In this document: piece after piece, positions 33,103 through 41,699 of the stretch
Position numbering within the stretch: the first letter of the stretch is position 1
How the letters are laid out: each line of letters starts with the position of its first letter
Assembly (NCBI RefSeq): GCF_018408575.1
Contig: NZ_AP023418.1
Span: 1,702,415-1,766,414, forward strand
Direction: 5' to 3'
Length of the DNA: 64,000 nucleotides
Source: Vescimonas coprocola
GTDB lineage: Bacteria > Bacillota > Clostridia > Oscillospirales > Oscillospiraceae
The notes under the pieces: model-generated
Told to the model about the DNA's origin: nothing
The model's database searches: none
Seen by the model: the letters and a program-made list of their open reading frames with translations, nothing else
Translations under genes and position numbers: made by a program

Positions 33103-33131
33103 TTGACATTCCCGCCGGAACGTGGTATAGT
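33103..33131 (+). promoter_or_regulatory. Strong promoter of the O-antigen-ligase-like gene
   Basis: TTGACA, 17-base spacer, TATAGT. The leader to ATG 33305 is about 165 bases and shows no clear structure that I could identify. Confidence 0.75.
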
Positions 33132-33304
33132 ACCGCTTACGCCCAGAGAAGGGCGGTATATACCTCGGTAAAAAGGTTCCCTAAAAAACCTATTATTCAC
33201 AAAAATTTCACATTTTTCAGGGATCATTTGTTTTGGTATGTGCATGGAGGGAAGGGAAGCCGTCCATGTACCTGTCTGGATGAAAAAAGGAGTAAAACAA
33301 TTCT

Positions 33305-34771
33305 ATGTGGGATCTGTCTTTCAGCGCACTGAATCAGGACAGCGGCTTTTGGCCCCGTCTGCAGCGCCGCTGCTATGGGGGCTTCCGCCGTCTGTCCGGC
33401 CTAAGCCAGCGGTTTTGGCTCAGCCGTGCCTATTTTCCGTTTTTGCTGTGGGTGGCGCTGGGCTTTGCCGCTCTGCGTCAGCCGGTCTATGGGGCCATGG
33501 CCCTGCTGGGGATCTGTATTTGGTTGCTGGTGTTCTGCCGGGATCTGCTGGCGTCGGTGACGCCGTTCCTGCTGGTATTTCTGCTGTCGACCCAGCGATA
33601 TGAAAGTCTGGGGGATTTCCTCCCCTGCGCCGTGCTGGCGGCGCCGTTCTTTGCGGCGCTGATCTGGCACCTGATGGTCTGGCCCGTCACCTTCCGGGTG
33701 GGACGCAGCGCCACGGGGCTGCTGCTGGTGTCGGCGGCCACCCTGTTGGGGGGCTGCGGGATCCTGTCCATGCATCAGCTGCTTCAGCCGCTGAGCTTGT
33801 ACTACGTCGGGTGTCTCGGCGGCGGGATGCTGGTTTTCTATGTGCTGCTGCGGTCCTGCCTGACTTATTCCAAGGGCTACGACCTGCACCGGCGGTTCGC
33901 CGCCATCTTCTGCGTGCTGGGTGTGTGCATGGCGTGTCTGGTGATGCTGGATTACGCCGTGCGGTGGCAGGAATTTCTGCAGGTACATACTACCCTCTAT
34001 CTCAAGTACCGCAACTTTGCCACGGCGCTGCTGCTGACTACCCTGCCCATGTCCTTTTATCTGTCGCTGAAAAAGCCCGCCCATCTGCTGGGGGTGGCGG
34101 TGCAGGCGGCAGGGCTGGCCCTTACCGGCAGCCGCAGCGCTCTGCTGTTCGGTGTGGCGCTGCTGGGACTGGGCTTCGTATATCTGGTGCGGTGGGGTCT
34201 CATTCCCCGGAAGGCCGTGCTGCCTCTGTGCGTGGCCGGTGCGGTGCTGGCGGTGCTGGTGGGCCCGGAGCTGCTGTCGCTGATGATGGACAGCCGCATG
34301 GAGGACGGTCATCTGTTCCATCAGGGGGACTCCGTCCGGGTGCAGCTGTTCCTGCGGGGCATCACGGACTTCCTGCACAACCCCGTGTTTGGTATCGGCC
34401 TCATCAGCCAGCGCAACAGCGACCTCTTCACCGGCGTGGAGGGGAGCATGGTGTTCTACCACAACAGCATCGCCCAGATCATGGGCAGCATGGGTCTGGT
34501 GGGCATTGCCGCCTACGGCGTGCTGATGCGGGATCGTATCGCCCTGCTGCGGGCCGGAAAAACGCCCTTTGTCCGGGCGCTGGCTCTGAGCTATCTGGGG
34601 ATGCTGCTGATCTCCCTGACCAACCCCGGCGAGTTCTGCCCCTTCCCCAATGCGGCGCTGATGGTGATGGTCTTTACTCTGGCAGAGGAGGCCACCGGCG
34701 ACGTGGCCGTCCCCGTAGGAGAGATGCTGGGGTTTCGGCCTGCACGGCGGATATATCTGCCCCAGAAATAA
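33305..34771 (+). CDS. O-antigen ligase/Wzy-like polymerase membrane protein (488 residues)
   Basis: Some twelve hydrophobic segments and the Wzy_C/RfaL pattern in the middle: YRNFATALLLTTLPMSFYLS and LTGSRSALLFGVALLG, then a long extracellular loop (GDSVRVQLFLRGITDFLHNPVFGIG, with EGSMVFYHNSIAQIMGSMG after it). Proteins of this type join or polymerise glycans on a lipid carrier, or glycosylate proteins. No glycosyltransferases surround it, so the substrate is open. ATG 33305 is preceded by AAAAAAGGAG. Confidence 0.75.
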   Translation: MWDLSFSALNQDSGFWPRLQRRCYGGFRRLSGLSQRFWLSRAYFPFLLWVALGFAALRQPVYGAMALLGICIWLLVFCRDLLASVTPFLLVFLLSTQRYESLGDFLPCAVLAAPFFAALIWHLMVWPVTFRVGRSATGLLLVSAATLLGGCGILSMHQLLQPLSLYYVGCLGGGMLVFYVLLRSCLTYSKGYDLHRRFAAIFCVLGVCMACLVMLDYAVRWQEFLQVHTTLYLKYRNFATALLLTTLPMSFYLSLKKPAHLLGVAVQAAGLALTGSRSALLFGVALLGLGFVYLVRWGLIPRKAVLPLCVAGAVLAVLVGPELLSLMMDSRMEDGHLFHQGDSVRVQLFLRGITDFLHNPVFGIGLISQRNSDLFTGVEGSMVFYHNSIAQIMGSMGLVGIAAYGVLMRDRIALLRAGKTPFVRALALSYLGMLLISLTNPGEFCPFPNAALMVMVFTLAEEATGDVAVPVGEMLGFRPARRIYLPQK

Positions 34772-34780
34772 CGCTTTTCT

Positions 34781-34820
34781 TTCCCGGAACCGGACTTCCC
34801 CCGGTTCCGGGAATTTTTTT
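34781..34820 (+). terminator. Terminator after the ligase-like gene
   Basis: TTCCCGGAACCGG / CCGGTTCCGGGAA with 7-base loop and T7. Confidence 0.95.
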
Positions 34821-34872
34821 GGCACGGGACGAAGCAAGCTGCATAGGATAGGAAAAAAGGAGGTCTTTGCCT

Positions 34873-35250
34873 ATGCAGTCAGCACAACCAACACCTGTGG
34901 ACGTTTTCCTCAGGACCCACCCGGACCGGGGCGGCCTGCGCGTGCAGGTCACCTGCGGCGGCGGGCGCTTCCCCGTGGCCGGGGCGCAGGTAGTCATCAG
35001 CCGGGCCTTCGGCACGGAGGAACACATATTTTACCGGGGCGTCACCGACGGCTCCGGTATCCTATCCGGCATCCGCCTGCCCGCCCCGCCCTTTGCCTGG
35101 TCTCAAGCCTCGGACACCGCCGCCCTCAGCGGGCTGGACTATCAGGTGTCGGTACAGCATCCCATGTTCCAGCCGGTGGCTGGCCGGACGGCGACGGTAT
35201 TCGACGGAGTGGAGACCATCCTGCCGGTGATGCTGGAGCCAGTGGTGTGA
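34873..35250 (+). CDS. Small beta-sandwich protein of unknown function (125 residues)
   Basis: I do not recognise a named family. The sequence looks like a carboxypeptidase-regulatory or Cna-B-like beta sandwich: LRVQVTCGGGRFPVAGAQVV, then ISRAFGTEEHIFYRGVTDGS and ILSGIRLPAP, a strand-turn-strand with a Gly-Asp-Ser turn often seen in such domains, and a C-terminal VFDGVETILPVMLEP. There is no signal peptide or membrane segment. ATG 34873 lies nine bases after GGAGG. It is 13 bases before the SpoIID-like gene, so the pair is probably co-transcribed and may act together in the spore or mother cell. Confidence 0.6.
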   Translation: MQSAQPTPVDVFLRTHPDRGGLRVQVTCGGGRFPVAGAQVVISRAFGTEEHIFYRGVTDGSGILSGIRLPAPPFAWSQASDTAALSGLDYQVSVQHPMFQPVAGRTATVFDGVETILPVMLEPVV

Positions 35251-35263
35251 GAAAGGAGCGTGC

Positions 35264-36610
35264 ATGATGCCCTATCCCTATCCCGTGGTGCCGGAGACCA
35301 TCACGGTGCATCTGGGGGCGCCGGGGGAGTCCGCCCGGAACGTGGTGGTACCCTTCGCCCAGTACATCAAGAACGTGGCCTCCCACGAAATTTATCCCAC
35401 CTGGCCGGAGAGTGCCATCCGAGCCAACATTCTGGCCCAGATCTCCTACGCCCTGAACCGGGTGTACACGGAGTATTACCGGGCCAGAGGGTACGACTTC
35501 GACATCACCTCCACCACCCGGTACGATCAGGCCTATGTGGAGGACGGCGACATATTCGAGAACATCAGCCGCATCGTGGACGATATTTTCAACAACTACA
35601 TCGTGCGGCAGGGCAGTGTAGAGCCGCTGTTCGCCCAGTTCTGCGACGGGGTGCGGACCCGGTGCGGTGGCCTGTCCCAATGGGGCAGCGTGGATCTGGC
35701 GGAGGAGGGCATGACACCCTACGAAATTTTGCAGTACTACTACGGTGGCGACATCAATCTGGTGATGAATGCGCCGGTAGGCGGGAACGTGGCCTCCTAT
35801 CCGGGGCGGCCCCTGCGGCGGGGCGACGCCGGCAACGACGTGCAGACCCTGAAGCGGCAGCTCAACCGCATCGGGAAGAACTACCCCGCCATCCCGGCGC
35901 TGGACGACAGCTTCGTCTTTGACGAGGACATGGAGGAGGCGGTGCGGGTCTTTCAGCAGATCTTCAATCTGGCGCAGGACGGCATCGTGGGCAAGGCCAC
36001 ATGGTACAAGATCAAGCAGATCTACAACGGCGTCAAGCAGCTGTCGGAGCTCAGCAGCGAGGGACTCACCATCCCCGAGGTGCAGCGGCGGTACGCCGAG
36101 GATCTGCGGCTGGGAGACAGCGGCATCGACGTGCGGACGGTGCGGTTCTATCTGGCGTTTCTGGGGTACTTTCTGCCGGAACTGCCCATGATCTCTCTGT
36201 CCGACGACTTCGATCAGGAGCTGCTGGATGCGGTGTACACCTTCCAGCGGGTCTACGGTCTGCCAGTGGACGGCGTGGTGGGCCGGGAGACGTGGAACGC
36301 TCTGCAGACGGCCTATCGGAAGGTGCTGGCGGAGCTGCCGGAGGATTACCGGCAATTCGCCGGGGAGGTCTATCCGGGACGGTTTCTGGTGCGGGGCGAC
36401 CGGGGCGAACAGGTGGCCCTGATGCAGGAGCGGCTCAACCAGATCAGTCGGGAGGACGAGACTCTGCCCAGTCTGGTGGTGGACGGTATCTTCGGCCCCG
36501 CCACTCAGCAGGCGGTGCTGACCCTCCAGCGGCAGCTGGGCTTCGACCCCACCGGGGCCGTGGGGCCAGTGCTGTGGTCGCAGATCATTACGCTGGGCGA
36601 GGAGTACTGA
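35264..36610 (+). CDS. SpoIID-like protein with three peptidoglycan-binding domains (448 residues)
   Basis: Residues about 20-150 match the SpoIID lytic/amidase-enhancer core: VVPFAQYIKNVASHEIYPTW, ESAIRANILAQISYALNRVY and a long loop with CDGVRTRCGGLSQWGS near its end. Three PG_binding_1 modules follow (residues 178-255, 275-350, 370-448) with the DGIVGKATW, DGVVGRETW and DGIFGPATQQAV signatures. SpoIID cleaves the glycan during engulfment; this family may act on spore or vegetative wall. No N-terminal signal peptide is apparent, which is unusual for a wall protein. ATG 35264 has AAAGGAGCG in front. Confidence 0.7.
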   Translation: MMPYPYPVVPETITVHLGAPGESARNVVVPFAQYIKNVASHEIYPTWPESAIRANILAQISYALNRVYTEYYRARGYDFDITSTTRYDQAYVEDGDIFENISRIVDDIFNNYIVRQGSVEPLFAQFCDGVRTRCGGLSQWGSVDLAEEGMTPYEILQYYYGGDINLVMNAPVGGNVASYPGRPLRRGDAGNDVQTLKRQLNRIGKNYPAIPALDDSFVFDEDMEEAVRVFQQIFNLAQDGIVGKATWYKIKQIYNGVKQLSELSSEGLTIPEVQRRYAEDLRLGDSGIDVRTVRFYLAFLGYFLPELPMISLSDDFDQELLDAVYTFQRVYGLPVDGVVGRETWNALQTAYRKVLAELPEDYRQFAGEVYPGRFLVRGDRGEQVALMQERLNQISREDETLPSLVVDGIFGPATQQAVLTLQRQLGFDPTGAVGPVLWSQIITLGEEY

Positions 36611-36615
36611 AAAAT

Positions 36616-36650
36616 GGGAGGAAGGGGCAAAGACCCTTCCTCCCGTTTTT
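36616..36650. terminator. Bidirectional terminator
   Basis: GGGAGGAAGGG / CCCTTCCTCCC with a 7-base loop and GTTTTT on the plus strand. It separates the SpoIID-like gene from the convergent lipoprotein gene. Confidence 0.85.
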
Positions 36651-37070
36651 CTATGTGTTCTCCGCCGGATAGAGGAGGGATGCCTGAAAGCCGTTTTCCC
36701 CCAAGGCCATGATGTCCCCACCCACGATGACGTCGCCGCAGAGATAGAGGTTCACCTGCACATCTCCGGTGCGGCCGGGGTAATTGGTGACGGTGTAGGT
36801 GCAGCGGGTGACGGTCTGACCGTCGTAGTCCGCCAAGGGCAGGCCCGCCTCCTGCTGGAGGGCCAGATAGTCCTCCTGCCCCGCCAGCGACAGCTGCACC
36901 GTCAGGGTGCGCACCGGCTGCTCCTCCGTCTGCCAGCCCTGCTGCTCCAGCCATGCCCGGCGGGCGGCATCGTCCTTGGCGGTCACCGGGGTCTGGGAGG
37001 GACGGGCGGTACAGGCGGTCAGCAGCATCAGCAGCAGGCACAGCCCCGCAAGACAGCGCTTCACAGGCAC
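36651..37070 (-). CDS. Small lipoprotein, DUF4830-like (139 residues)
   Basis: A lipoprotein signal with LLTAC at residues 16-20 is followed by a compact domain. RRAWLEQQGWQTEEQPVRTL and YTVTNYPGRTGDVQVNLYLC resemble DUF4830 proteins, which are often found near peptidoglycan or sporulation genes in Clostridia. No active-site motif is visible. ATG 37070 has AAAGGAGC before it. It converges with the SpoIID-like gene and is divergent from a pseudouridine synthase. Confidence 0.6.
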   Translation of the reverse strand: MPVKRCLAGLCLLLMLLTACTARPSQTPVTAKDDAARRAWLEQQGWQTEEQPVRTLTVQLSLAGQEDYLALQQEAGLPLADYDGQTVTRCTYTVTNYPGRTGDVQVNLYLCGDVIVGGDIMALGENGFQASLLYPAENT

Positions 37071-37168
37071 GCAGCTCCTTTCGTTTTTTCCATCGCTTTG
37101 TCCTCAGCTTATTCCGTTTCCCGGTGGGATATGCTATAATGAGAAAAACTGCGGCAGGAGGGCTGGTT

Positions 37169-37894
37169 ATGGAGCGCTTGGACAAGATCATCGCCGGGAC
37201 GGGCAAATACTCCCGGCGGGAGGTAAAGGAGCTGGTGCGGCAGGGCCGGGTGATAGTGGACGGACGGTTGGCCTCCTCCCCAGAGGAAAAGGTGGACGCC
37301 GACGCCGCCTGCCTGCTGGTGGACGGTCAGTCACTGGACTGCCGCCGGTACACCTATCTCATGCTCCACAAGCCCGCCGGGGTCCTGTCGGCACGAGTGG
37401 ACGGACGGCAGCAGACGGTGCTGGACCTGCTGCCGCCGGAGCTGCGCAAACGGGATCTGTCCCCAGTGGGGCGGCTGGATAAGGACACGGAGGGACTGCT
37501 GCTGCTGACCAACCACGGGGAGCTGACCCATCGGCTGCTGAGCCCCCGCTATCACGTGGACAAGGTGTACTGCGCCCGTGTGGAGGGCGTGCTGACGGCG
37601 GCGGACACGGCGGCCTTCGCCGGCGGGATGGTGCTGGCCGACGGGCTGGAGTGCCTGCCGGCGGGGCTGGAACTCCTCTCGCCGCAGGAGGCGCTGGTGA
37701 CGCTGCGGGAGGGGAAATTCCATCAGGTGAAGCGGATGCTGGCCGCTTGCGGAAAACCGGTGACGTACCTGAAGCGGCTTTCCATGGGGCCGCTGCGGCT
37801 GGATGAAGCGCTGGCGCCAGGGGCCTTCCGGCCCCTGGCCGAGAGGGAGATACACACCCTTCTTGACATATGTGGGCTGAATGCCTCGACATAA
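37169..37894 (+). CDS. rsuA: RsuA-type 16S rRNA pseudouridine synthase (241 residues)
   Basis: An S4 RNA-binding domain (residues 1-60, MERLDKIIAGTGKYSRREVK) precedes the catalytic domain, with the RLDKDTEGLLLLTNHGEL motif holding the catalytic Asp and GKFHQVKRMLAACGKPVTYLKR after it. It modifies a uridine of small-subunit rRNA. The start is ATG 37169 with CAGGAGGG in front, although the frame extends further upstream. The gene has a TATAAT -10 at about 37131-37136. Confidence 0.9.
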   Translation: MERLDKIIAGTGKYSRREVKELVRQGRVIVDGRLASSPEEKVDADAACLLVDGQSLDCRRYTYLMLHKPAGVLSARVDGRQQTVLDLLPPELRKRDLSPVGRLDKDTEGLLLLTNHGELTHRLLSPRYHVDKVYCARVEGVLTAADTAAFAGGMVLADGLECLPAGLELLSPQEALVTLREGKFHQVKRMLAACGKPVTYLKRLSMGPLRLDEALAPGAFRPLAEREIHTLLDICGLNAST

Positions 37895-37940
37895 CGCCAA
37901 AAAATGCCCCAAAATTTTTGTGAAAAATACAAGAAAATAC

Positions 37941-37969
37941 TTGCAAAATCGTGATTCTGACGATATAAT
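37941..37969 (+). promoter_or_regulatory. Promoter of the CdaR-like regulator gene
   Basis: TTGCAA, 17-base spacer, TATAAT, 64 bases before the start. Confidence 0.75.
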
Positions 37970-38032
37970 AGAGCACGAAGCTAAGTAGTTTGCACAAAAT
38001 ATCCATCAGCTCTATATCAGGAGGGACTGACT

Positions 38033-39127
38033 ATGTCCGGGAGAATTTTTCAGAACGTCGTTTTACAGTTCAAGGATACCACCGATCGCACCGTGGGCGT
38101 CATTGACGCCGAGGGTACCGTCATCGCTTGCAGCGAGTTGACGGGTATCGGCAAGAAGTGGGCCAAGTATGTGGAGGCCATCGACTCCGCCGAGGGCGGC
38201 TGCATTGCGCTGGAGGGCAAGACCTTCAAGGCGCTGCCCGGCTGGGGCGGACATTTTGACTATGCCGTGTTCGCCACCGGCGATGACAGCGTAGGCCGCA
38301 CCGTGTGCGCCATGGCCTGCGTGGCCCTGAACTCCGCCAAGACGTACTATGAGGAGAAGCACGACAAGGGCTCCTTCATCAAGAACATCATCTCCGACAA
38401 CATCCTTATCAGCGACATCTATATGCGGGCCAAGGAGCTGCACGTGGCCGCCGAGGTACCCCGCGGCGTATTCGTGATTCGGCCTGTAGAGGGCCGCAGC
38501 GAGGGCATCTCTCTGGAGGTGGTGCAGAATCTCTTCCCCGACCGGCAGAATGACTTCGTCATCAGCGTGGGTGAGACGGACGTGGCGCTGATCCACCAGA
38601 TGCCGGAGAGCACCACCAACAAGGATCTGGAGAAGGTGGCCACCACCATCGAGGAGGCCCTGCGGGAGGACGGCGAGAGCCGTGTGTTCGTGGGCATCGG
38701 TACGCTGGCCCTGCATCTACGGGATCTGGCCAAGTCCTATAAGGAGGCCCAGATCGCCATCGAGGTGGGCAAGGTGTTCGACACCGAGCGCTATGTCATC
38801 AACTACGAGAATCTGGGCATCGGCCGCCTGATCTATCAGCTGCCCACCACCCTGTGCGAGATGTTTTTGCAGGAGGTGTTCAAGAAGAACCCCATCGATG
38901 CGCTGGATCAGGAGACGCTGTTCACCATCTACAAGTTCTTTGAGAACAACCTGAACGTCTCCGAGACCGCTCGGAAGCTGTTCGTCCACCGGAACACGCT
39001 GGTGTACCGGCTGGAGAAGATCAAGAAGCTGACGGGTCTGGATCTGCGGGAGTTTGACGACGCCATCACCTTCAAGGTAGCGCTGATGGTGAAGAAGTAC
39101 CTCACCAGCCGGGGCATCGACGCCTGA
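38033..39127 (+). CDS. CdaR/PucR-family transcriptional regulator (364 residues)
   Basis: The N-terminal part (residues 1-130) is a ligand-sensing domain like that of sugar-diacid regulators (VGVIDAEGTVIACSELTGIG). A GGDEF-like middle domain (about 140-280) and a C-terminal HTH_30 (FFENNLNVSETARKLFVHRN, TLVYRLEKIKKLTGLDLREF) follow. Such proteins activate genes for uptake or use of sugar acids or purines. The neighbours do not point to a target. ATG 38033 has TCAGGAGGGAC in front. Confidence 0.8.
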   Translation: MSGRIFQNVVLQFKDTTDRTVGVIDAEGTVIACSELTGIGKKWAKYVEAIDSAEGGCIALEGKTFKALPGWGGHFDYAVFATGDDSVGRTVCAMACVALNSAKTYYEEKHDKGSFIKNIISDNILISDIYMRAKELHVAAEVPRGVFVIRPVEGRSEGISLEVVQNLFPDRQNDFVISVGETDVALIHQMPESTTNKDLEKVATTIEEALREDGESRVFVGIGTLALHLRDLAKSYKEAQIAIEVGKVFDTERYVINYENLGIGRLIYQLPTTLCEMFLQEVFKKNPIDALDQETLFTIYKFFENNLNVSETARKLFVHRNTLVYRLEKIKKLTGLDLREFDDAITFKVALMVKKYLTSRGIDA

Positions 39128-39148
39128 CGGCTGCATAGAAAACCAAAG

Positions 39149-39185
39149 AAAAGACAGGCAGTGCCTCCGGCACTGCCTGTCTTTT
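39149..39185. terminator. Bidirectional terminator
   Basis: AAAAGACAGGCAGTGCC / GGCACTGCCTGTCTTTT with TCC loop; A/T on both ends. Ends the CdaR-like gene and the TSUP pair. Confidence 0.9.
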
Positions 39186-39206
39186 GTCGTGGAAGGAGAT
39201 CGCCGG

Positions 39207-39575
39207 TCACGGCTTGGTGGGCTTTTGCAAAAGGATACAGATACCCGCCGCCAGCAGATAGACGCCGAAGGGGCGGCGCAGCAGCTCTGTATCCACAGAG
39301 AAGGACAGCCATGCCGCCAGCGCTGCCGCTATCAGTCCGGCGGGGATGGCGCTGCGAAGCACCGACTTTTCCAGCAGGCCACTTTTCCCGTGGGACAGCA
39401 GCCCCATACCGGCGGTGGGCAGGAAGTACAGCAGGTTGATGGTCTGGGCGGTGCGCTGATCCACCCCCAGCAGCAGCGTCATGCACAGCAGCAGAAGGGT
39501 CCCGCCGCCGACGCCCCACGCCGAGAGGATACCGGTGGCGAAGCCCACCGCCAGCGGCAGCAGCCACGCCGTCAC
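39207..39575 (-). CDS. Half-size TSUP (TauE/SafE) membrane protein, second half (122 residues)
   Basis: The likely start is GTG 39575, whose GTGA overlaps the stop of the preceding half by four bases; TGAGGT lies upstream. About four hydrophobic segments are seen, with ILSAWGVGGGTLLLLCMTLL, the Gly-rich motif of this sulphite/sulphonate export family. Full-length TSUP proteins have eight segments with this motif twice. Here the gene is split in two half-size products that probably form a heterodimer. The longer frame back to 39818 overlaps the other half and is not credible. Confidence 0.75.
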   Translation of the reverse strand: MTAWLLPLAVGFATGILSAWGVGGGTLLLLCMTLLLGVDQRTAQTINLLYFLPTAGMGLLSHGKSGLLEKSVLRSAIPAGLIAAALAAWLSFSVDTELLRRPFGVYLLAAGICILLQKPTKP

Positions 39576-39925
39576 AGGAGATACCTCACACCGCCGTACA
39601 GCAGAAAGCAGGCGAAGATGCGCCGCAGCCACAGGTTGGATACCTTCTGAAACAGGCGGCCTCCCAAGAAGCCGCCGCCCAGTCCCCCCAACAGATAGGG
39701 CAGGGCCTGCATCCAGTCCAGTGGCTGCCGCCACAGGCTGATGACCGCCGACAGCAGGCACAAGGGCAGGATGGCTGCCACGCAGGTGGCCAGCGCCCGT
39801 TTCTGCTCCATATGGCACCAGCCTGTCAGGGCCGGGGCCAGCACCATACCGCCGCCCCCGCCGAACAGGCCGTTCACCGCCCCGGCGGCAGCGCCGGACA
39901 GGATATATTTCAGACGGTTTGTCAT
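39572..39925 (-). CDS. Half-size TSUP (TauE/SafE) membrane protein, first half (117 residues)
   Basis: Four hydrophobic segments with GAVNGLFGGGGGMVLAPAL, the same Gly-rich motif as in the partner. HMEQKRALATCVAAILPL is typical of the first half of the family. It may act with the overlapping second half in export of a small sulphur-containing or organic anion. ATG 39925 follows AAGGAGGG. Two half-length genes in tandem are known in Clostridia. Confidence 0.75.
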   Translation of the reverse strand: MTNRLKYILSGAAAGAVNGLFGGGGGMVLAPALTGWCHMEQKRALATCVAAILPLCLLSAVISLWRQPLDWMQALPYLLGGLGGGFLGGRLFQKVSNLWLRRIFACFLLYGGVRYLL

Positions 39926-39975
39926 GGCCCTCCCTCCTTCCTATGTAGCCGCCCGGCGCACCGGGCGGTGTGCCG

Positions 39976-40167
39976 TTACAGCTTGCGGTAGCTCTGGCAG
40001 TCGGTACACTGGTCCATGGAGGGGTTGGCCTCGTGGGTGCCTACCTGAATACTGGTCAGGCCGCAGTGATCCACATCCTGACAGTGGTGGGCGCAGTTGG
40101 TGACACTGCATTTGATGGCGGAGTTGGGGGTGCAGTTGCAGCCGTCGTTGGTACAGTTCTTGCTCAT
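39976..40167 (-). CDS. DUF1540 cysteine-rich small protein (63 residues)
   Basis: Nine cysteines fall in the DUF1540 pattern (CxxDxCNCTP, CSVTNCAHHCQDVDHCGLTS, QCTDCQSY). The protein is probably a metal-binding or structural miniprotein. The family is common in spore-forming Firmicutes and in B. subtilis is linked to spores, but function is unknown. ATG 40167 follows GGAGGAACG. Confidence 0.85.
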   Translation of the reverse strand: MSKNCTNDGCNCTPNSAIKCSVTNCAHHCQDVDHCGLTSIQVGTHEANPSMDQCTDCQSYRKL

Positions 40168-40185
40168 GATACGTTCCTCCAGAAA

Positions 40186-40220
40186 AATAGAGTCAGGCGC
40201 AAAGCCTGACTCTATTTTGT
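40186..40220 (-). terminator. Terminator after mgtE
   Basis: 13-bp perfect stem (AATAGAGTCAGGC) with GCAAA loop; minus strand continues TTTTTCTGG. Confidence 0.9.
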
Positions 40221-40243
40221 CTTGAAACGGATTTTTTATGCGT

Positions 40244-41629
40244 CTATATGCCCAGCAGCCACGAAGCGAAGCGGAAATAGATCAGCAGACTGGTGGCATC
40301 CACGATGGTGGTGATGAAGGGACTGGCCATCACCGCCGGGTCCAAGCCGATCTTCTCCGCCAGCAGCGGCAGCGAGCAGCCCACACACTTGGCGAATACC
40401 ACTACGAACATGATGGTCAGGCACACCACCAGACACACCACGGGGGTCACGGCGGCATTGCCCAACAGCAGACGGTCCACCAGCTGCATTTTCACGAAAT
40501 TGGCCGCCGCCAGACACGAACCGCACAGCAGCGACACCCGCAGCTCCTTCCACAGGACCTTCAGGATGTCAGAGAAATCCACCTCGTCCAGACTTAAGGC
40601 ACGGATGACCGCCACGCTGGCCTGCGTGCCGGAGTTACCGCCGGTGCCGGAGAGCATGGGGATATAGGAGTTCAGCACCAGACACGCCGCCAGAGCGCTC
40701 TCATAGTGGTTGAGGATCATGCCGGTGAAGGTGGCCGACAGCATGAGGATCATCAGCCACGGTAGGCGGGCCCGCCACGTGGCGAAGATACCGGCCTTCA
40801 GATAGGGCTTGTCGGAGGGCAGCATAGCGGCCATCTTCTCGAAGTCCTCGGTGGTCTCCTCCTCGATAACGTCCATAGCGTCGTCCACGGTGACGATGCC
40901 CACCAGACGGTTCTCCAGATCCACCACGGGCATGGCCAGAAAGCCGTATTTGCTCAGGGCCTGTGCGGCGTCCTCCTTGTCGTCCATGGTGCTGACCCAG
41001 ACCACGTTGGGATCCATGATGTCCTCGATGAGGTCATCCTCCTCCGCCAGCAGCAGGTCACGCACCGACAGCACCCCCAGCAGGCGGCGGGTGGGGTCGG
41101 TGACGTACAGGATGTTGATGGTCTCCAGCTCGCCGCCAATACGGCGGATGCGCTTGAAGGCGTCCTCCACCGTCATGTCCTTTTTCAGGGACAGGAACTC
41201 CATGTTCATGATGGAGCCGGTGGAGTCCTCCGGGTACTTCAAAATCTCGTTAATGGATTTTCGCATTTCCGGCGTCGCCTTATCCAGGATTCGGATCACC
41301 ACGCTGGCGGGCATCTCCTCCACGATGTCCACGGCATCGTCCAGATACAGCTCGTCCAGCACCTCCTTCAGCTCGGTGTTGGAAAAGCCGTTGATGAGCA
41401 TCTCCTGGGAGTCGGACTCCAGCTCCACGAACACCTCCGCCGCCAGCTCCTTGGGCAGCAGCCGGTACAGCAGGGGCATCAGCTCCCCGCCGGACTCCTC
41501 CAGCAGCAGAGCGATGTCGGCAGGCTCCATGGGGAGAAAGAGGTCCCGCAGGCGGGCATACTGTTTACTTCGGGCCAGCTCCTTGATCTCATCCAGATAT
41601 CGGTCCAGCTCTTCCTCGTAGTCTACCAT
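40244..41629 (-). CDS. mgtE: Magnesium transporter MgtE (461 residues)
   Basis: An N-terminal MgtE_N superhelical domain (1-130), two CBS domains (130-265) that sense Mg2+, and five membrane helices (290-461) match the family at its usual length. SGTGGNSGTQASVAVIRAL and FAKCVGCSLPLLAEKIGLDPAVMASPFITT carry the pore residues, including the Asp near LDPA. It forms a homodimer that imports Mg2+ when cell Mg2+ is low. A Mg2+ riboswitch and terminator precede it. ATG 41629 has GGAGGAGC in front. Confidence 0.95.
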   Translation of the reverse strand: MVDYEEELDRYLDEIKELARSKQYARLRDLFLPMEPADIALLLEESGGELMPLLYRLLPKELAAEVFVELESDSQEMLINGFSNTELKEVLDELYLDDAVDIVEEMPASVVIRILDKATPEMRKSINEILKYPEDSTGSIMNMEFLSLKKDMTVEDAFKRIRRIGGELETINILYVTDPTRRLLGVLSVRDLLLAEEDDLIEDIMDPNVVWVSTMDDKEDAAQALSKYGFLAMPVVDLENRLVGIVTVDDAMDVIEEETTEDFEKMAAMLPSDKPYLKAGIFATWRARLPWLMILMLSATFTGMILNHYESALAACLVLNSYIPMLSGTGGNSGTQASVAVIRALSLDEVDFSDILKVLWKELRVSLLCGSCLAAANFVKMQLVDRLLLGNAAVTPVVCLVVCLTIMFVVVFAKCVGCSLPLLAEKIGLDPAVMASPFITTIVDATSLLIYFRFASWLLGI

Positions 41630-41654
41630 ATCGGCTCCTCCTTCCCCGCATCAT

Positions 41655-41689
41655 AAAAAATCCCGCAGCCGGCGTTTGCCTGCTGCGGT
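41655..41689 (-). terminator. Riboswitch expression-platform terminator
   Basis: CCGCAGCxGG / CCxGCTGCGG with a 6-base loop, then ATTTTTT on the minus strand, 26 bases before the mgtE start. Confidence 0.85.
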
Positions 41690-41699
41690 CGCATTGCGA

